The notes: generated by a model from the sequence alone, not told the origin. Positions 16,660 through 26,636 are shown, counted from the first letter of the stretch. The stretch is 64,000 bases of DNA from Microbacterium lushaniae (GCF_008727775.1 NZ_CP044232.1:3586162-3650161); one strand, 5' to 3'. Translations and numbers: made by a program.

Positions 16660-17994
16660 TCAGTCCAGCAGGAGGGCGGGCTCCTCCAGGATCGAGGCGA
16701 CGTCGGCGATGAAGCGGCTCATGCCGTCGCCGTCGATCACGCGGTGGTCGAACGAACCGGCGACCGTGGTGACCCAGCGGGGACGCACCTCGCCGTCCAC
16801 GACCCACGGCTTCTGGCGGATCGTTCCCAGCGCGACGATGCCGGCCTCGCCGCCGTTGATGATGGGCGTGCCCGCATCCATCCCGAACACGCCGATGTTG
16901 GTGATCGTGATCGTGCCGCCCTGCTGGTCGGCCGGGGTTGTCTTGCCCTCGCGGGCGGTGAGCGTCAGCTTCTCCAGCGCGCGGGCGAGCTCGCGCATGC
17001 TCAGGTCCTGCGCGTCCTTGATGTTGGGCACCAGGAGCCCCCGCGGGGTCGCCGCCGCGATCCCGAGGTTGACGTAGTGGTGGAGGCGGATCTGGGCGCC
17101 CCCCTCCCCATCGACCCACGCCGCGTTCACCATGGGCGTGCGTCGCACCGCCCAGATGACCGCGCGCGCCATGATCAGCAGCGGCGAGACCTTCACGTCG
17201 GCGAAGTCGGGCGAGGACTTCAGTCGCTTGACCAGCTCCATCGTGCGCGAGGCGTCGACGTCGGTCCACACCGACACGTGCGGCGCGGAGTACGCGGTGC
17301 GCACCATGCTGCTGGCCACCGCCTTGCGCACGCCGCGGACGGGGATCGACTCCTCGCGATCGCTGCCCGCCGGCGCGGGGGTGGCCGGCGCGGGAGCGGG
17401 CTCGGCGGGCACGGGGATCGTCTCCTCGCGCACGGCGCCCCACTCCGGCGTCTCGATGTTGCGGAAGACGCTGGCCTGCGACGCGTGCCGGACGACGTCC
17501 TCCCGCGTCACCTCGCCGGCCGGACCGCTCGGGGCGACCGCGGAGAGGTCGACGCCGAGGTCGCGCGCGAGCTTGCGGATCGGGGGCTTGGCGATGACCC
17601 CGACGGATGCGGCGACCGGGCGCTCCGCGGTGCGCCGGCGCCGCGACTGCACGTGCCCGCCGGTGCCGTACCCGACGAGCACGGCGCCACCGGCATCGGC
17701 CCCGCCCGGATCGGAGGGCTGGGGAACGGTCGTGTCCGCAGCCGTGGAGGCGGCCGCATCCGCGATCGTGATGATCGGCGCGCCGACGTTGACGGTGTCG
17801 CCCTCGGCGGCGAGCAGGTCGCCCACCGTCCCGGCGAACGGCGAGGGCAGCTCCACGAGCGACTTGGCCGTCTCGATCTCCACGATCACGTCGTTGACGG
17901 CCACGGTGTCGCCGGGCGCGACCCGCCACGACACGATCTCCGCCTCGGTGAGGCCCTCACCCACGTCCGGGAGGAGAAAGGTCTGAGTGCTCAT
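16660..17994 (-). CDS. Dihydrolipoamide acyltransferase E2 of a branched-chain-type 2-oxoacid dehydrogenase
   Basis: The 444-residue E2 has an N-terminal lipoyl domain with the lipoylated lysine K44 ([10 protein letters not shown]), an alanine/proline-rich linker, a peripheral-subunit-binding domain ([18 protein letters not shown]) and a C-terminal catalytic domain ending with [15 protein letters not shown], which carries the catalytic histidine. It transfers the acyl group from E1 to CoA. It ends the operon aminotransferase-E1alpha-E1beta-E2. The ATG at 17994 is preceded by a GAAAGGA ribosome-binding site. Because of a frameshift upstream, the E1beta frame runs into this gene without a stop. 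Confidence 0.92.
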   Translation of the reverse strand: MSTQTFLLPDVGEGLTEAEIVSWRVAPGDTVAVNDVIVEIETAKSLVELPSPFAGTVGDLLAAEGDTVNVGAPIITIADAAASTAADTTVPQPSDPGGADAGGAVLVGYGTGGHVQSRRRRTAERPVAASVGVIAKPPIRKLARDLGVDLSAVAPSGPAGEVTREDVVRHASQASVFRNIETPEWGAVREETIPVPAEPAPAPATPAPAGSDREESIPVRGVRKAVASSMVRTAYSAPHVSVWTDVDASRTMELVKRLKSSPDFADVKVSPLLIMARAVIWAVRRTPMVNAAWVDGEGGAQIRLHHYVNLGIAAATPRGLLVPNIKDAQDLSMRELARALEKLTLTAREGKTTPADQQGGTITITNIGVFGMDAGTPIINGGEAGIVALGTIRQKPWVVDGEVRPRWVTTVAGSFDHRVIDGDGMSRFIADVASILEEPALLLD

Positions 17995-18028
17995 CGCATG
18001 TCCTTTCGACGACCGATCCGACGACCGA

Positions 18029-19005
18029 TCAATAGGCGAGGGCGCGGTCGACGGCCTCGAGGATGCGGTCGGCATCCGGTAGATAGGTGGCTTCGAGCTT
18101 GGCCGGGGGAACGGGGTGTCGAACCCCGATACGCGCAGCACGGGCGCCTCCAGGGAGTAGAACGCGCGCTCGGCGACCGTCGCGGCCACTTCGCTGCCCA
18201 GGCTCGTGAATCCGGGCGCCTCCTGGGCGTAGACCATCCGCCCGGTGCGACGCACGGAGTCCAGGATCGGCCCGTAGTCCACGGGCGACAGCGAGCGCAG
18301 GTCGATGACCTCGCAGCTCGTGCCCTCGCCCTCGGCGAGCGCGGCGGCCTGCAGCAGCGTCGTGACCATCGCGCCGTGCCCCACGAGCGTCACGTCGGTG
18401 CCGCGGCGGACGACGCGGCTGGCGTGCAGCGGCAGGCCCGGCGCCGTGGTGTCGACCTCGCCCTTCTGCCAGTACTTGCTCTTGGGCTCGAGGAAGATCA
18501 CCGGATCCGAGGAGGCGATCGCCTCCTGGATCATCCAGTACGCGTCATGGGAGGTCGAGGGGCTCACCACCCGCAGCCCGGGGGTGTGCGTGAAGTACGC
18601 CTCGGGGCTCTCCTGGTGATGCTCGATCGCGCCGATGTGCCCGCCGTAGGGGATGCGGATCACGACGGGCATCTGCACGGCCCCCTCGTGCCGGTAGGTG
18701 AGCTTGGCCAGCTGCGTCGTGATCTGGTCGAAGGCGGGGAACACGAACCCGTCGAACTGGATCTCGCACACCGGACGGAACCCGCCCATGGCGAGCCCGA
18801 TCGCGGTGCCGACGATGCCGGATTCGGCCAGCGGCGTGTCGATGACGCGCTGGGGCCCGAAGTCGGCCTGCAGGCCCTCGGTGATGCGGAACACCCCGCC
18901 GAGCGGTCCGATGTCCTCACCCATCAGCAGCACGCGGTCGTTCTCGGCGAGCGCGCGGCGCAGGCCTGCGTTCAGGGCCTTGCCCAGGGGCATGTTCTCG
19001 CTCAT
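18029..19005 (-). CDS. 2-oxoacid dehydrogenase E1 beta subunit, frameshifted near the C-terminus
   Basis: The frame from 19005 ([15 protein letters not shown]) is a well-conserved E1 beta: [26 protein letters not shown], and [12 protein letters not shown]. At 18105-18109 a run of five G (five C on the coding strand) is one base short. Restoring one base gives [12 protein letters not shown] followed by [15 protein letters not shown] and a TGA at 18029. That is the usual family ending and gives 325 residues, the usual length. Without it the frame reads [11 protein letters not shown] and fuses into E2. The start overlaps the E1alpha stop (ATGA). E1 beta and E1 alpha together bind thiamine diphosphate and decarboxylate branched-chain 2-oxoacids. 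Confidence 0.9.
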
Positions 19006-20153
19006 GACGCCCCCTCCTCGAACGATGCCTCGTATGCGGCGAGCCACTGGCGCTGCTCGTCGACGCGCGGGTGCGGTTCCGAGTACACGTTGTCGAAGAT
19101 CAGCGCGGGCTCCAGGGTCGTGGCGGAGTCGGTGGTGCGCACGCGGATGTCGTCGGCCAGCGCCTGACCTTCCGCATCCGCGTCGTCGAAGAACGCCTGC
19201 GACGCCCCGCGCGACTCCAGGAACGCCCGCATCCGCAGGATCGGATCGCGCGCGACCCACGACTGCTCCTCGTCGGAGGTGCGGTACTTCGTCGGGTCGT
19301 CGCTCGTGGTGTGCGCGCCCATGCGGTAGGTCATCGCCTCGACGGCGCGCGGTCCGCCGCCGGCACGGGCCTCATCCAGTGCCACCTTGGACACCGCATA
19401 GCTGGCGAGCACGTCGTTGCCGTCGACGCGGATGCTGGGGATCCCGTAGCCGGCGCTGCGCCGGTACAGCGGCGAGCGCGATTGGGTGGAGACCGGGACG
19501 GAGATCGCCCACTGGTTGTTCTGCAGGAAGAACACCTCGGGTGCGTTGAAGCTCGCGGCGTAGACCATCGCCTCGTGCACGTCGCCCTGGCTGGAGGCGC
19601 CGTCGCCGTAGTAGACGATCACGGCCTCGTCGCGCTCGGGGTCGCCCGTGCCGCACTTGCCGTCGAACACCAGCCCCATCGCCAGCCCCGTGGCGTGCAG
19701 GGTGTGGGCCCCCAGGACGAGCGTGTACAGGTGCGTGTTGCCGTTCGCGGGGTCGAACGGGTCCCACCCGCCGTGCGTGAGCCCGCGCATGAGCCGGAGG
19801 ATGTGCAGCGGGTCCACGCCCCGGACGCGCGCGACGACGTGCTCACGGTAGGAGGGGAAGAGGTGGTCCTGCGCGCGGGCGGCGCGCACCGACCCGACCT
19901 GAGCGGCCTCCTGACCCCAGCTCGGTGGCCACAGGGCCAGCTGACCCTGCCGCTGCAGGTTGGTCGCCTGCCGGTCGAACGCGCGGATCGACACCATGTC
20001 GCGGTAGAACTGCTCTAGCTCGGCGTCGGAGAGCGCATCGACGATCGCGCGGTACGGCTCGGCGGCAGGCGTCGGCGCGAACGATCCGTCCGCGTCGAGC
20101 AGGCGCACCACTTCCTGGTCGTCGTGCGTTCCGGTCTCTTCGAGCCCTGTCAC
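19002..20153 (-). CDS. 2-oxoacid dehydrogenase E1 alpha subunit
   Basis: The protein of about 383 residues contains the thiamine diphosphate motif [14 protein letters not shown] ending in NNQW (the GDG...NN pattern) and the substrate-region [16 protein letters not shown] with the phosphorylation-loop-like serines. It matches BkdA-type E1 alpha subunits. The GTG at 20153 forms a GTGA overlap with the upstream aminotransferase stop; another GTG at 20162 would add three residues. The operon partner genes E1 beta and E2 follow directly. An E3 lipoamide dehydrogenase is not in the window and is presumably encoded elsewhere. Confidence 0.92.
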   Translation of the reverse strand: MTGLEETGTHDDQEVVRLLDADGSFAPTPAAEPYRAIVDALSDAELEQFYRDMVSIRAFDRQATNLQRQGQLALWPPSWGQEAAQVGSVRAARAQDHLFPSYREHVVARVRGVDPLHILRLMRGLTHGGWDPFDPANGNTHLYTLVLGAHTLHATGLAMGLVFDGKCGTGDPERDEAVIVYYGDGASSQGDVHEAMVYAASFNAPEVFFLQNNQWAISVPVSTQSRSPLYRRSAGYGIPSIRVDGNDVLASYAVSKVALDEARAGGGPRAVEAMTYRMGAHTTSDDPTKYRTSDEEQSWVARDPILRMRAFLESRGASQAFFDDADAEGQALADDIRVRTTDSATTLEPALIFDNVYSEPHPRVDEQRQWLAAYEASFEEGAS

Positions 20154-21274
20154 AGTTCCCACGCTAACGTGCGCCCCGGATGCCCTTCTGGGAGGGTACG
20201 GACAACGGATGCGGCGACCCGTAGGACCTTCTCGACAGACTCCTCCTCGCCGACCGACACCCGCAGGCCGTCGCCGGCGAACGCGCGCACGATGATCCCC
20301 TCCTCGGCGAAGGCCTCCGCGAACGCCTCGGTGTGGGTTCCGGCGGGCAGCCACACGAAGTTGCCCTGCGCGTCGGGGATGCGCCATCCCGCCTCCCGGA
20401 GCCCGGCCGCAAGGCGATCCCTGCGCTCAGCGATCGCCGCGACGCGCTCGAGCAGCGCACCCTCGGCGTCCAGGCTCGCCAGGGCTGCGGCCTGGGCCTG
20501 CGCCGTGACCGACAGGGGGATCATCGTCGCGCGCGCCGCATCCAGCACTCGCGGATGACCGATGGCGTAGCCGATGCGCAGCGCGGCCAGCCCGAAGGCC
20601 TTCGAGAAGGTGCGCAGCGCCACGACGTTGGGCCGGCCCAGCAGCCCGAGGACCCGCATGCCGTCGACGGCATCCGGCGCCGTGACGAACTCCGCGTACG
20701 CCTCGTCGAGGATCACCATGACATCGCGCGGCACGGCGTCCAGGAACGCCGCGAACTCGTCGTGGGTCACCACCGGGCCCGTGGGGTTGTTGGGGCTGCA
20801 CACGAGGATGACGCGCGTGCGCTCGGTCACCGCGGCGACCATCGCGGGCAGGTCGTGGCGGGCGTCGTCGGTGAGCGGCACCTCGATCGCGGTCGCGCCG
20901 CTGACGGCCACGAGAGTCGGGTACGCCTCGAACGACCGCCACGCGTACACCACCTCGTCCCCGGGGCCCGCGGCGGCGAGGATGAGCTGCGCGATGAGGG
21001 AGACGGAGCCCGCCCCCACGTGCACGGCCTCGACGGCGACGCCGTAGCGGGCCGCCAGACGTTCGCGCAGCCGCGTCGCCATCGCGTCGGGGTAGCGGTT
21101 GAGCTCGGCGGCCTCGTGCACGGCGGTCAGCACGCCCGGCAGCGGCTCGAAGGGGTTCTCGTTGCTCGACAGCTTGAACGCGTCGGCGGCGGCCTGGCGC
21201 CCCTGACGGTACACCGGCAGGGAGGCGATCTCGGGCCGGATGCGGGGGAGGACGGGGGCGTCGTCGTCGATCAC
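20150..21274 (-). CDS. Histidinol-phosphate/aromatic aminotransferase-like protein
   Basis: The 374-residue class I/II aminotransferase has the PLP lysine K225 in [19 protein letters not shown], the aspartate in [10 protein letters not shown], and the phosphate/carboxylate-binding N-terminal motif [11 protein letters not shown]. These match HisC and the related aromatic aminotransferase Pat. As it is not in a histidine operon and is coupled to the branched-chain dehydrogenase genes, an aromatic or other amino-acid substrate is plausible; that is inference. It is the first gene of the operon. Confidence 0.88.
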   Translation of the reverse strand: MIDDDAPVLPRIRPEIASLPVYRQGRQAAADAFKLSSNENPFEPLPGVLTAVHEAAELNRYPDAMATRLRERLAARYGVAVEAVHVGAGSVSLIAQLILAAAGPGDEVVYAWRSFEAYPTLVAVSGATAIEVPLTDDARHDLPAMVAAVTERTRVILVCSPNNPTGPVVTHDEFAAFLDAVPRDVMVILDEAYAEFVTAPDAVDGMRVLGLLGRPNVVALRTFSKAFGLAALRIGYAIGHPRVLDAARATMIPLSVTAQAQAAALASLDAEGALLERVAAIAERRDRLAAGLREAGWRIPDAQGNFVWLPAGTHTEAFAEAFAEEGIIVRAFAGDGLRVSVGEEESVEKVLRVAASVVRTLPEGHPGRTLAWEL

Positions 21275-21332
21275 CCGTAGAGCCTAACCGGGCGGCCTGT
21301 CCCTGCCGAGGCCGCTCTGACATAGTGGGCGC

Positions 21333-21725
21333 GTGAGTTTCCTCCTCCGAGTCATCCTGAACGCCTTCGCGATCTGGCTGGTATCGCTCATCCCGGTCCT
21401 GCAGGTGTACCTGATCCCGTTCGCACCGGGCGACTGGTTCCAGGTGGCCCTGACGGCGCTGCTGGTGGGCCTCATCTTCGCCATCGTCAACGCCATCATC
21501 GGCACGGTGCTGAAGGTGCTGGCGATTCCGCTGTACATCCTCACGCTCGGACTCATCTCCCTCGTGATCAACGGGTTCCTGCTGTGGCTGACCGCGTGGA
21601 TCACGACGCTGTGGAGCTTCGGGCTGCGCGTCGAGAGCTTCTGGTGGGGCGTGCTGGCGGCTCTGCTCATCACGATCATCAACGGCGTCCTGGGGCTCAT
21701 CTTCCGCCCGAGCCGTCGGGACTGA
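21333..21725 (+). CDS. Phage-holin-family four-helix membrane protein
   Basis: The 130-residue protein has four hydrophobic segments (about residues 3-22, 34-55, 58-82 and 86-123) and matches the small Mycobacterial 4-TMS holin superfamily IV protein (PF04020). Despite the family name these are ordinary chromosomal membrane proteins. It starts at a GTG and its 3' end overlaps the convergent hydrolase gene by 29 bases. There is no phage context, so it is not evidence of a prophage. Confidence 0.85.
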   Translation: MSFLLRVILNAFAIWLVSLIPVLQVYLIPFAPGDWFQVALTALLVGLIFAIVNAIIGTVLKVLAIPLYILTLGLISLVINGFLLWLTAWITTLWSFGLRVESFWWGVLAALLITIINGVLGLIFRPSRRD

Positions 21726-23001
21726 CCCGCTCGGCGGAGTACTCCCGGGCCACCGCCGTCTCCGCACGGGCGAGGCCGTCGAAGACCGAGGCCAGACCCT
21801 GCGCCCTCGGGTCGTCGGACCCGTCGATGAGCGCGGCGGTCTCGGCGTACGCCGACATGTGATGGGCGGGCAGGGTGGCGTCGTGCAGGCCCGCCATCGG
21901 GTCTGCCGTGCGCTCGACGACGAAGCTGCCGGGGGCGCCGACCGAGCCGGGATGCCCGCCGCCCTGGAGCGCGGCGATCGGGTCATCGGTGTGACGCACC
22001 GTCACCGCGAGGGTGTCGCGACCCACGTCGGCCTGCACGGGTGCGCCGAACGACACCAGCGTGCGGGTGTCGTAGGGGCCTTCCAGCGCCAGGCGCTCGG
22101 TGACCATGGCGCCCTGCGAGTGCCCGAAGGCGTGCACGACGTCGCCCGGCCGGGCGCCGGCGTCGCGGAGGGCGCGAAGGGTCGCCTCGTACGACGCCGA
22201 CTTCTCGCCGGCGTACAGCTGCAGGTTGGAACGCACGTCGAACGGATCGGATCCGCCCGCCGAGCGGGTGCCGGTGACGTACACGGCGAACTGCTGCGTG
22301 CCATTGGGCATCGTGTACCGCTCCACCCGCACGTGCCCCTCCCCGGCGCCAGGGATGCGCGCCGCCGCGGCGGCCAGGGAGGCCGGCGGTGCGACGGAGA
22401 TGGTGGCCAGCGGCCGGACCGACACGGGGTCGCCGCTCCCGGTCAGCCGGTCGCGCGCGGCCACGGGCCCGAGGCCGAGCGCGTCGACACCGAACCCGAG
22501 TGCGGCCAGGGTGAAGGGCGCGAGCATGCCGGCGACGGGGTCGAAGCCGCGTGAACCCCACCACACCTGGCGGGCCAGATCGCTGCCGTCGCCGCCCGCC
22601 TCGATCAGCTCCTGGGCCCGCCGCGCCAGGTCGGGGCGGTCCGCGAATGCGCGCTCGAGTCGCGCGTCCAGCCGGTCCACCGCGGCGGCGTCCCCGGCCG
22701 CCGCGGCCACCGCGCGCTGGGCGAGCAGCTCCACCGCCTCGTACAGGTGCGCCGCTTCTTCCAGCGCCGCGGCGAGTTCGTCGGCCTGGGCGGCGGCGTC
22801 GCGCAGGAGCGTGTGCACGGCCAGCAGTTCGCCGGCCGACGGCGCCCCCGGCACGCCGAGGAGCTGCTCGGGCGCGCCGCTCACGAGCGAGGCCGCTGCA
22901 TCCGCGTCGCCGGCGAGCGAACGGAATCGGGAGGCGGCCGCTCGCAGCGACGCCGTGTCGACCTCGATGGCGCCGCCGGAGCGGATGACGAGGCCGCTCA
23001 C
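21697..23001 (-). CDS. Alpha/beta hydrolase domain protein paired with a WXG100-like protein
   Basis: The 434-residue protein has a helical N-terminal third (about residues 1-150, alanine-rich, with a WWGSRGFDP at its end) and a C-terminal alpha/beta hydrolase part with the nucleophile elbow HAFGHSQGAMV, an aspartate in RHTDDPIA and a histidine in PAHHM. The N-terminal helical part resembles the LXG/WXG-type targeting modules of ESX-associated proteins. Its start overlaps the stop of the small helical protein upstream (GTGA). It may be exported through an ESX-like system; no signal peptide is visible and no secretion genes lie in the window. Confidence 0.7.
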   Translation of the reverse strand: MSGLVIRSGGAIEVDTASLRAAASRFRSLAGDADAAASLVSGAPEQLLGVPGAPSAGELLAVHTLLRDAAAQADELAAALEEAAHLYEAVELLAQRAVAAAAGDAAAVDRLDARLERAFADRPDLARRAQELIEAGGDGSDLARQVWWGSRGFDPVAGMLAPFTLAALGFGVDALGLGPVAARDRLTGSGDPVSVRPLATISVAPPASLAAAAARIPGAGEGHVRVERYTMPNGTQQFAVYVTGTRSAGGSDPFDVRSNLQLYAGEKSASYEATLRALRDAGARPGDVVHAFGHSQGAMVTERLALEGPYDTRTLVSFGAPVQADVGRDTLAVTVRHTDDPIAALQGGGHPGSVGAPGSFVVERTADPMAGLHDATLPAHHMSAYAETAALIDGSDDPRAQGLASVFDGLARAETAVAREYSAERVSPDGSGGR

Positions 23002-23276
23002 GGAACCGCCGCCGCGGCGAGCCGGTACCGGGCGCGCCGGAGGTCGTCGGCGGTGAGCTCGAGGGTGGACTGGACGGTGCGCAGCATCCGTTCGAGCCCC
23101 TCGGCCTGCGTGGCGAACGCCCGGGCCGAGGGCGCCTGCCACTGCACCGCGTCGCGTGCACGGGCGGCGCTGACGGCGAGGTCGTCGACGTCGCCGCGGG
23201 CGGCCACCACCGCCTGCAGGACGACGTCGATGGTGTGCAGGTGCGCGAATGCCGGGGCGAGGACGGGGAAGGTCAT
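22998..23276 (-). CDS. Small helical WXG100-like protein
   Basis: The 92-residue protein is almost wholly alpha-helical by composition, with a central DAVQWQAPSARAFATQAEGL segment resembling the WXG turn of WXG100 proteins (W-Q-A in place of W-x-G). It precedes and overlaps the hydrolase gene, the arrangement seen for WXG100 partners of ESX substrates. The assignment rests on size, helix pattern and context, not on a strong motif. Confidence 0.6.
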   Translation of the reverse strand: MTFPVLAPAFAHLHTIDVVLQAVVAARGDVDDLAVSAARARDAVQWQAPSARAFATQAEGLERMLRTVQSTLELTADDLRRARYRLAAAAVP

Positions 23277-23389
23277 CGCCCCACCGTGCCCTCTGTCGCG
23301 GCGCGGAATGCCCGTGCCGGGAGGATCGGTGGACCGCGCCCCTGGGTTCGGGCCTGTGCAGGAGTGGTCGGCGGCGTCACAATAAGGGG

Positions 23390-23896
23390 ATGACCGCGAG
23401 CGCCACGCAGCCGTTTCGCGTCGTCTTCGTCTGCAGCGGCAACATCTGTCGCTCGCCGATGGCCGACGTCGTGTTCCGCTGGTTCGCGGATGCGTCGGGC
23501 CTGGGCCGGCGCGTGGCATCGTCATCGGCGGCCACGGGGGATTGGCATGTGGGAGAACGGGCGGACTCCCGGACGCTCGAAGCCCTCGCGCGGCGCGGCT
23601 ACGACGGCTCCCGCCACCGCGCCCGGCAGTTCACCTCGAGCGACTTCGACCGCAACGACCTCGTCGTGGCGCTGGACCACAGTCACGAGCGGGTGCTGCG
23701 AGGATGGGCGCGCAGCGAGGGCGACGCCGACAAGATCGCCCTGCTGATGTCGTTCGATTCGTCGGCGAAGTCGCTCGACGTGCCCGACCCCTACTACGGG
23801 TCGCCGGCGATGTTCGATGAGGTGCTCGGTATGATCGAGGGCGCGAGCCGGGCCCTGTTCCGCCAGCTCGAACCCGCGATCCGCTCCGCGGTCTGA
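23390..23896 (+). CDS. Low-molecular-weight protein tyrosine phosphatase
   Basis: The 168-residue protein has the P-loop CSGNICRSP (nucleophile C15, R21, S22) and the general-acid loop DPYYG near the C-terminus, which define the family. It removes phosphate from tyrosine on proteins or arginine. An ATG at 23390 follows GGGG by two bases, and purB starts 28 bases after its stop on the same strand, so the two may be cotranscribed. Confidence 0.93.
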   Translation: MTASATQPFRVVFVCSGNICRSPMADVVFRWFADASGLGRRVASSSAATGDWHVGERADSRTLEALARRGYDGSRHRARQFTSSDFDRNDLVVALDHSHERVLRGWARSEGDADKIALLMSFDSSAKSLDVPDPYYGSPAMFDEVLGMIEGASRALFRQLEPAIRSAV

Positions 23897-23924
23897 CGCT
23901 TCGACCGCCCCCGACGGGAGACCC

Positions 23925-25304
23925 GTGACCTCTCTGCCCCCGCAGCCGCTCAGCCCCCTGGACGGCCGCTACCGCGCCGCGGTGTCGCCCCTGGCGGATT
24001 ACCTCTCCGAGGCGGGGCTCAACCGCGCGCGCGTCGAGGTCGAAGTGGAGTGGCTGATCGCCCTCACCGACCGCTCCCTGTTCGGCACGGCGCCCCTCGG
24101 CGACGACGACAAGGACCGGCTGCGCGCCCTGTACCTCGAGTTCGGCCAGAGTGAGATCGACTGGCTCGCCGAGAAGGAGGCCGTCACGCGTCACGACGTG
24201 AAGGCCGTCGAATACCTCGTGCGCGATCGCCTCGCCACCCTCGGGCTCGACGGCGTCGCCGAGCTCACGCACTTCGCCCTCACCAGCGAAGACGTCAACT
24301 CCGCCGCGTACGCCCTCACCGTCCAGCGCGCGGTGACGCGCGTGTGGCTCCCCCGGCTGGAGGCCGTGATCGAGGCGCTGGCCGGGATGGCCCGCGACTC
24401 CCGCGACGTCGCGATGCTCTCGCGCACGCATGGGCAGCCGGCCACTACGACGACGATGGGCAAGGAGATCGGCGTGTTCGCGTGGCGTCTGCGCCGCGTG
24501 GCCGGCCAGGTCGCCGCATCCGAGTACCTCGCGAAGTTCTCCGGAGCCACCGGCACGTGGTCGGCGCACCTCGCCGCCGATCCGGCCGCCGACTGGCCCG
24601 CCATCTCCCGGGCGTTCGTCGAGTCCCTCGGGCTGGGCTTCAACCCCGTGACCACCCAGATCGAGTCGCACGACTGGCAGGTCGAGCTCTACGACCGCGT
24701 GCGCCACGCCGGCGGCATCCTGCACAACCTCGCCACCGATGTGTGGACGTACATCTCGATGGGCTACTTCACCCAGATCCCCGTCGCCGGGGCGACCGGG
24801 TCGTCGACGATGCCGCACAAGATCAACCCCATCCGCTTCGAGAACGCCGAGGCGAACCTGGAGATCTCCGGCGGACTGTTCGGCACGCTCGCCCAGACGC
24901 TCGTGACCTCACGCCTGCAGCGCGACCTCACCGACTCCACGACGCAGCGCAACATCGGCGTCGCGTTCGGGCATTCCCTGCTCGCCCTGGACAACCTCGA
25001 GCGCGGGTTGCGCGAGATCTCCCTCGCGCCCGACGTGCTGCGCGCCGACCTCGACGCCAACTGGGAGGTGCTGGCGGAGGCCATCCAGACCGTCGTGCGC
25101 GCCGAGATCGCCGCCGGTCGCTCCTCGATCACCGACCCCTACGCGCTGCTGAAGGACCTCACGCGCGGCCGCCGGGTGGGGGCCACGGAGCTGGCGGAGT
25201 TCGTGCACGGGCTCGACATCGGCGATGCCGCGAAGGAGCGCCTGCTCGCCCTCAGCCCCGCGACCTACACGGGCCTGGCGTCCTCAGTGGTCTCGCACCT
25301 CTGA
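23925..25304 (+). CDS. purB: Adenylosuccinate lyase
   Basis: The 459-residue protein carries the fumarase/aspartase superfamily signature GSSTMPHKINPIRFEN and the histidine segments SRTHGQPATTTTMGKE and TSEDVNSAAYAL. It cleaves adenylosuccinate to AMP and SAICAR to AICAR in purine synthesis. The GTG at 23925 lies after the stop of the phosphatase gene with GGGAGA upstream. The length agrees with the longer purB type. Confidence 0.95.
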   Translation: MTSLPPQPLSPLDGRYRAAVSPLADYLSEAGLNRARVEVEVEWLIALTDRSLFGTAPLGDDDKDRLRALYLEFGQSEIDWLAEKEAVTRHDVKAVEYLVRDRLATLGLDGVAELTHFALTSEDVNSAAYALTVQRAVTRVWLPRLEAVIEALAGMARDSRDVAMLSRTHGQPATTTTMGKEIGVFAWRLRRVAGQVAASEYLAKFSGATGTWSAHLAADPAADWPAISRAFVESLGLGFNPVTTQIESHDWQVELYDRVRHAGGILHNLATDVWTYISMGYFTQIPVAGATGSSTMPHKINPIRFENAEANLEISGGLFGTLAQTLVTSRLQRDLTDSTTQRNIGVAFGHSLLALDNLERGLREISLAPDVLRADLDANWEVLAEAIQTVVRAEIAAGRSSITDPYALLKDLTRGRRVGATELAEFVHGLDIGDAAKERLLALSPATYTGLASSVVSHL

Positions 25305-25345
25305 CCCGCCCCGGGTCATCCCGCCCGCGCGTCGCCGAGGCCCGT

Positions 25346-25423
25346 GTCGCCGAAAGTGCATCGAACCCGCGAGAGTGCATCGAATCCGGTGCACTCTCGG
25401 CGAGGTGATGCACTCTCGCCGAC
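25346..25423. repeat. Palindromic repeat, family C copy 1
   Basis: An imperfect palindrome of about 78 bp between purB and the next gene: GAGAGTGCAT recurs on the left and its inverse ATGCACTCTC on the right (GGTGATGCACTCTCGCCGAC). A second copy with a nearly identical right half is at 45238-45305. Confidence 0.6.
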
Positions 25424-25448
25424 AGGATGAGCGCGTGCGGCGTGCGGG

Positions 25449-25784
25449 TCAGACTGCGGGCGGGTTCCGGCCGGCGGGGGCGTCGGGGTCGCCGGATGCG
25501 GCGTCCTCGTCGGGGAGCAGCACCGGGCGGTCGACGGTCTTGCCCACCTCGGCGGGATCGATGGCAAGGAGCAGCAGCGCCACGATCACCAGCACGGCGA
25601 TGAACGCGATACCCGCGGCGATCGCGCCGAACACGAGCGCGCGCTGGGCCTGACCGGCGGGGCCGTCCTGGAAGAACCCCATCGTGACCAGCGTCACGAC
25701 ACCGGCGAACACGGCCGTCAGGAACGCCAGCCCCAACAGGTGCAGCGGGCGCATCAGATCACGGCGAGTGGGTTTGTCGGTCAT
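25449..25784 (-). CDS. Hypothetical two-helix membrane protein
   Basis: The 111-residue protein has a basic N-terminus, two membrane segments (about residues 13-36 and 47-74) and a charged cytoplasmic tail (LLPDEDAASGDPDAPAG). No family is recognised. The ATG overlaps the stop of the upstream membrane gene (ATGA), so the two are probably one operon. Confidence 0.6.
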   Translation of the reverse strand: MTDKPTRRDLMRPLHLLGLAFLTAVFAGVVTLVTMGFFQDGPAGQAQRALVFGAIAAGIAFIAVLVIVALLLLAIDPAEVGKTVDRPVLLPDEDAASGDPDAPAGRNPPAV

Positions 25785-26419
25785 GCGTCGACCTCCTCAG
25801 CAGACGTGGGGGCCGCCGCCGCGTCGCGGCGCGGCGAGAATCCGGCGATGCCGAGGTACACCGCGAGAATCGCGGCGTACACCCCGAAGATCCCCACGGC
25901 GATGATCGTGCCGGTCAGAGTGAACGACTGGCCGGCCTCCTCGATGTAGTACTCCAGCGCGTATCCGGTGGGCACCACGGCGACGCCGACGGCGAAGGCG
26001 GCGCTGAGGATGCCGACGGTCAGCGTGTCGCGGGGCGCGAGCCGCTTCGCCTGTCCGCGGCGCTCACGCACGCCCGCGATGATCTCCACGAGGCCGGTGA
26101 GCGCACCCCATGCGATGAAGACGACGAACAGCATCGTGGTCGTGCGCCACGGCGCGATGCCGACCACCATGCCGGCAGCGAGGTTGAGGGCAGCCAGCAC
26201 GAGCGCGGGAGCGCGGTCACCGGCGGGATACACGAGCCACGCGGCCAGGGCGAACACTAGCCCGGTCGCCATCGCGAATCCGCTGAACACCGCGAGCCCC
26301 ACGGCGGCGGAGTGGTCCGGCGAGAAGGTCACCATCACTGCCGCCAGCGCGGCGAAGAGCGCGCGGGCGAGCTGCAGGTGCCGCACCTCGAAGGGGCGGA
26401 CGGATGGTGAAGCGGTCAC
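25781..26419 (-). CDS. Hypothetical membrane protein, six to seven helices
   Basis: The 212-residue protein has six or seven predicted membrane segments in a repeated two-by-three arrangement similar to HdeD-type proteins, without soluble domains. The GTG at 26419 gives the first residue before the conserved helix; an upstream frame exists but is within the repeat region. It forms a two-gene unit with 25449-25784. Function is unknown. Confidence 0.6.
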   Translation of the reverse strand: MTASPSVRPFEVRHLQLARALFAALAAVMVTFSPDHSAAVGLAVFSGFAMATGLVFALAAWLVYPAGDRAPALVLAALNLAAGMVVGIAPWRTTTMLFVVFIAWGALTGLVEIIAGVRERRGQAKRLAPRDTLTVGILSAAFAVGVAVVPTGYALEYYIEEAGQSFTLTGTIIAVGIFGVYAAILAVYLGIAGFSPRRDAAAAPTSAEEVDA

Positions 26420-26531
26420 GACACGTCCTGAAGAAGGGAAAGGAGGATGCCTCCAGTCTAGGTCGTGCCCGCCTGAGTGCCCGCGGGGCGTCTCGCCGCC
26501 GAGCGATCCGCCCCCCGCCCCCGGCGCCCCC

Positions 26532-26617
26532 GGCACAACCGCGGACATCGTCCACGACGCGCCGGGGGTGGGGCGCGTTTCGCGGCGTGTCGCCGACGAT
26601 CCCCGCCGTTGTGCGCG
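26532..26617. repeat. Palindromic repeat, family B copy 2
   Basis: About 86 bp between the membrane protein gene (start 26419) and the hydrolase (stop 26637). Its right arm, read inversely, GCACAACGGCGGGGATCGTC, matches the left arm of copy 1 at 11901-11986 in 17 of the first 18 bases or so. The left arm is more diverged. Confidence 0.6.
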
Positions 26618-26636
26618 GCGGCGGCTGCGGGGGCGG

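Noticed and set aside
16660..19260. A natural E1beta-E2 fusion protein
   Set aside because: The joined frame depends on a one-base gap in a C run; the neighbouring frame restores the family C-terminus and a stop, and E2 has its own ribosome-binding site and start.
21333..21725. Prophage marker
   Set aside because: The holin-family protein is a common chromosomal actinobacterial membrane protein; no other phage gene is near.
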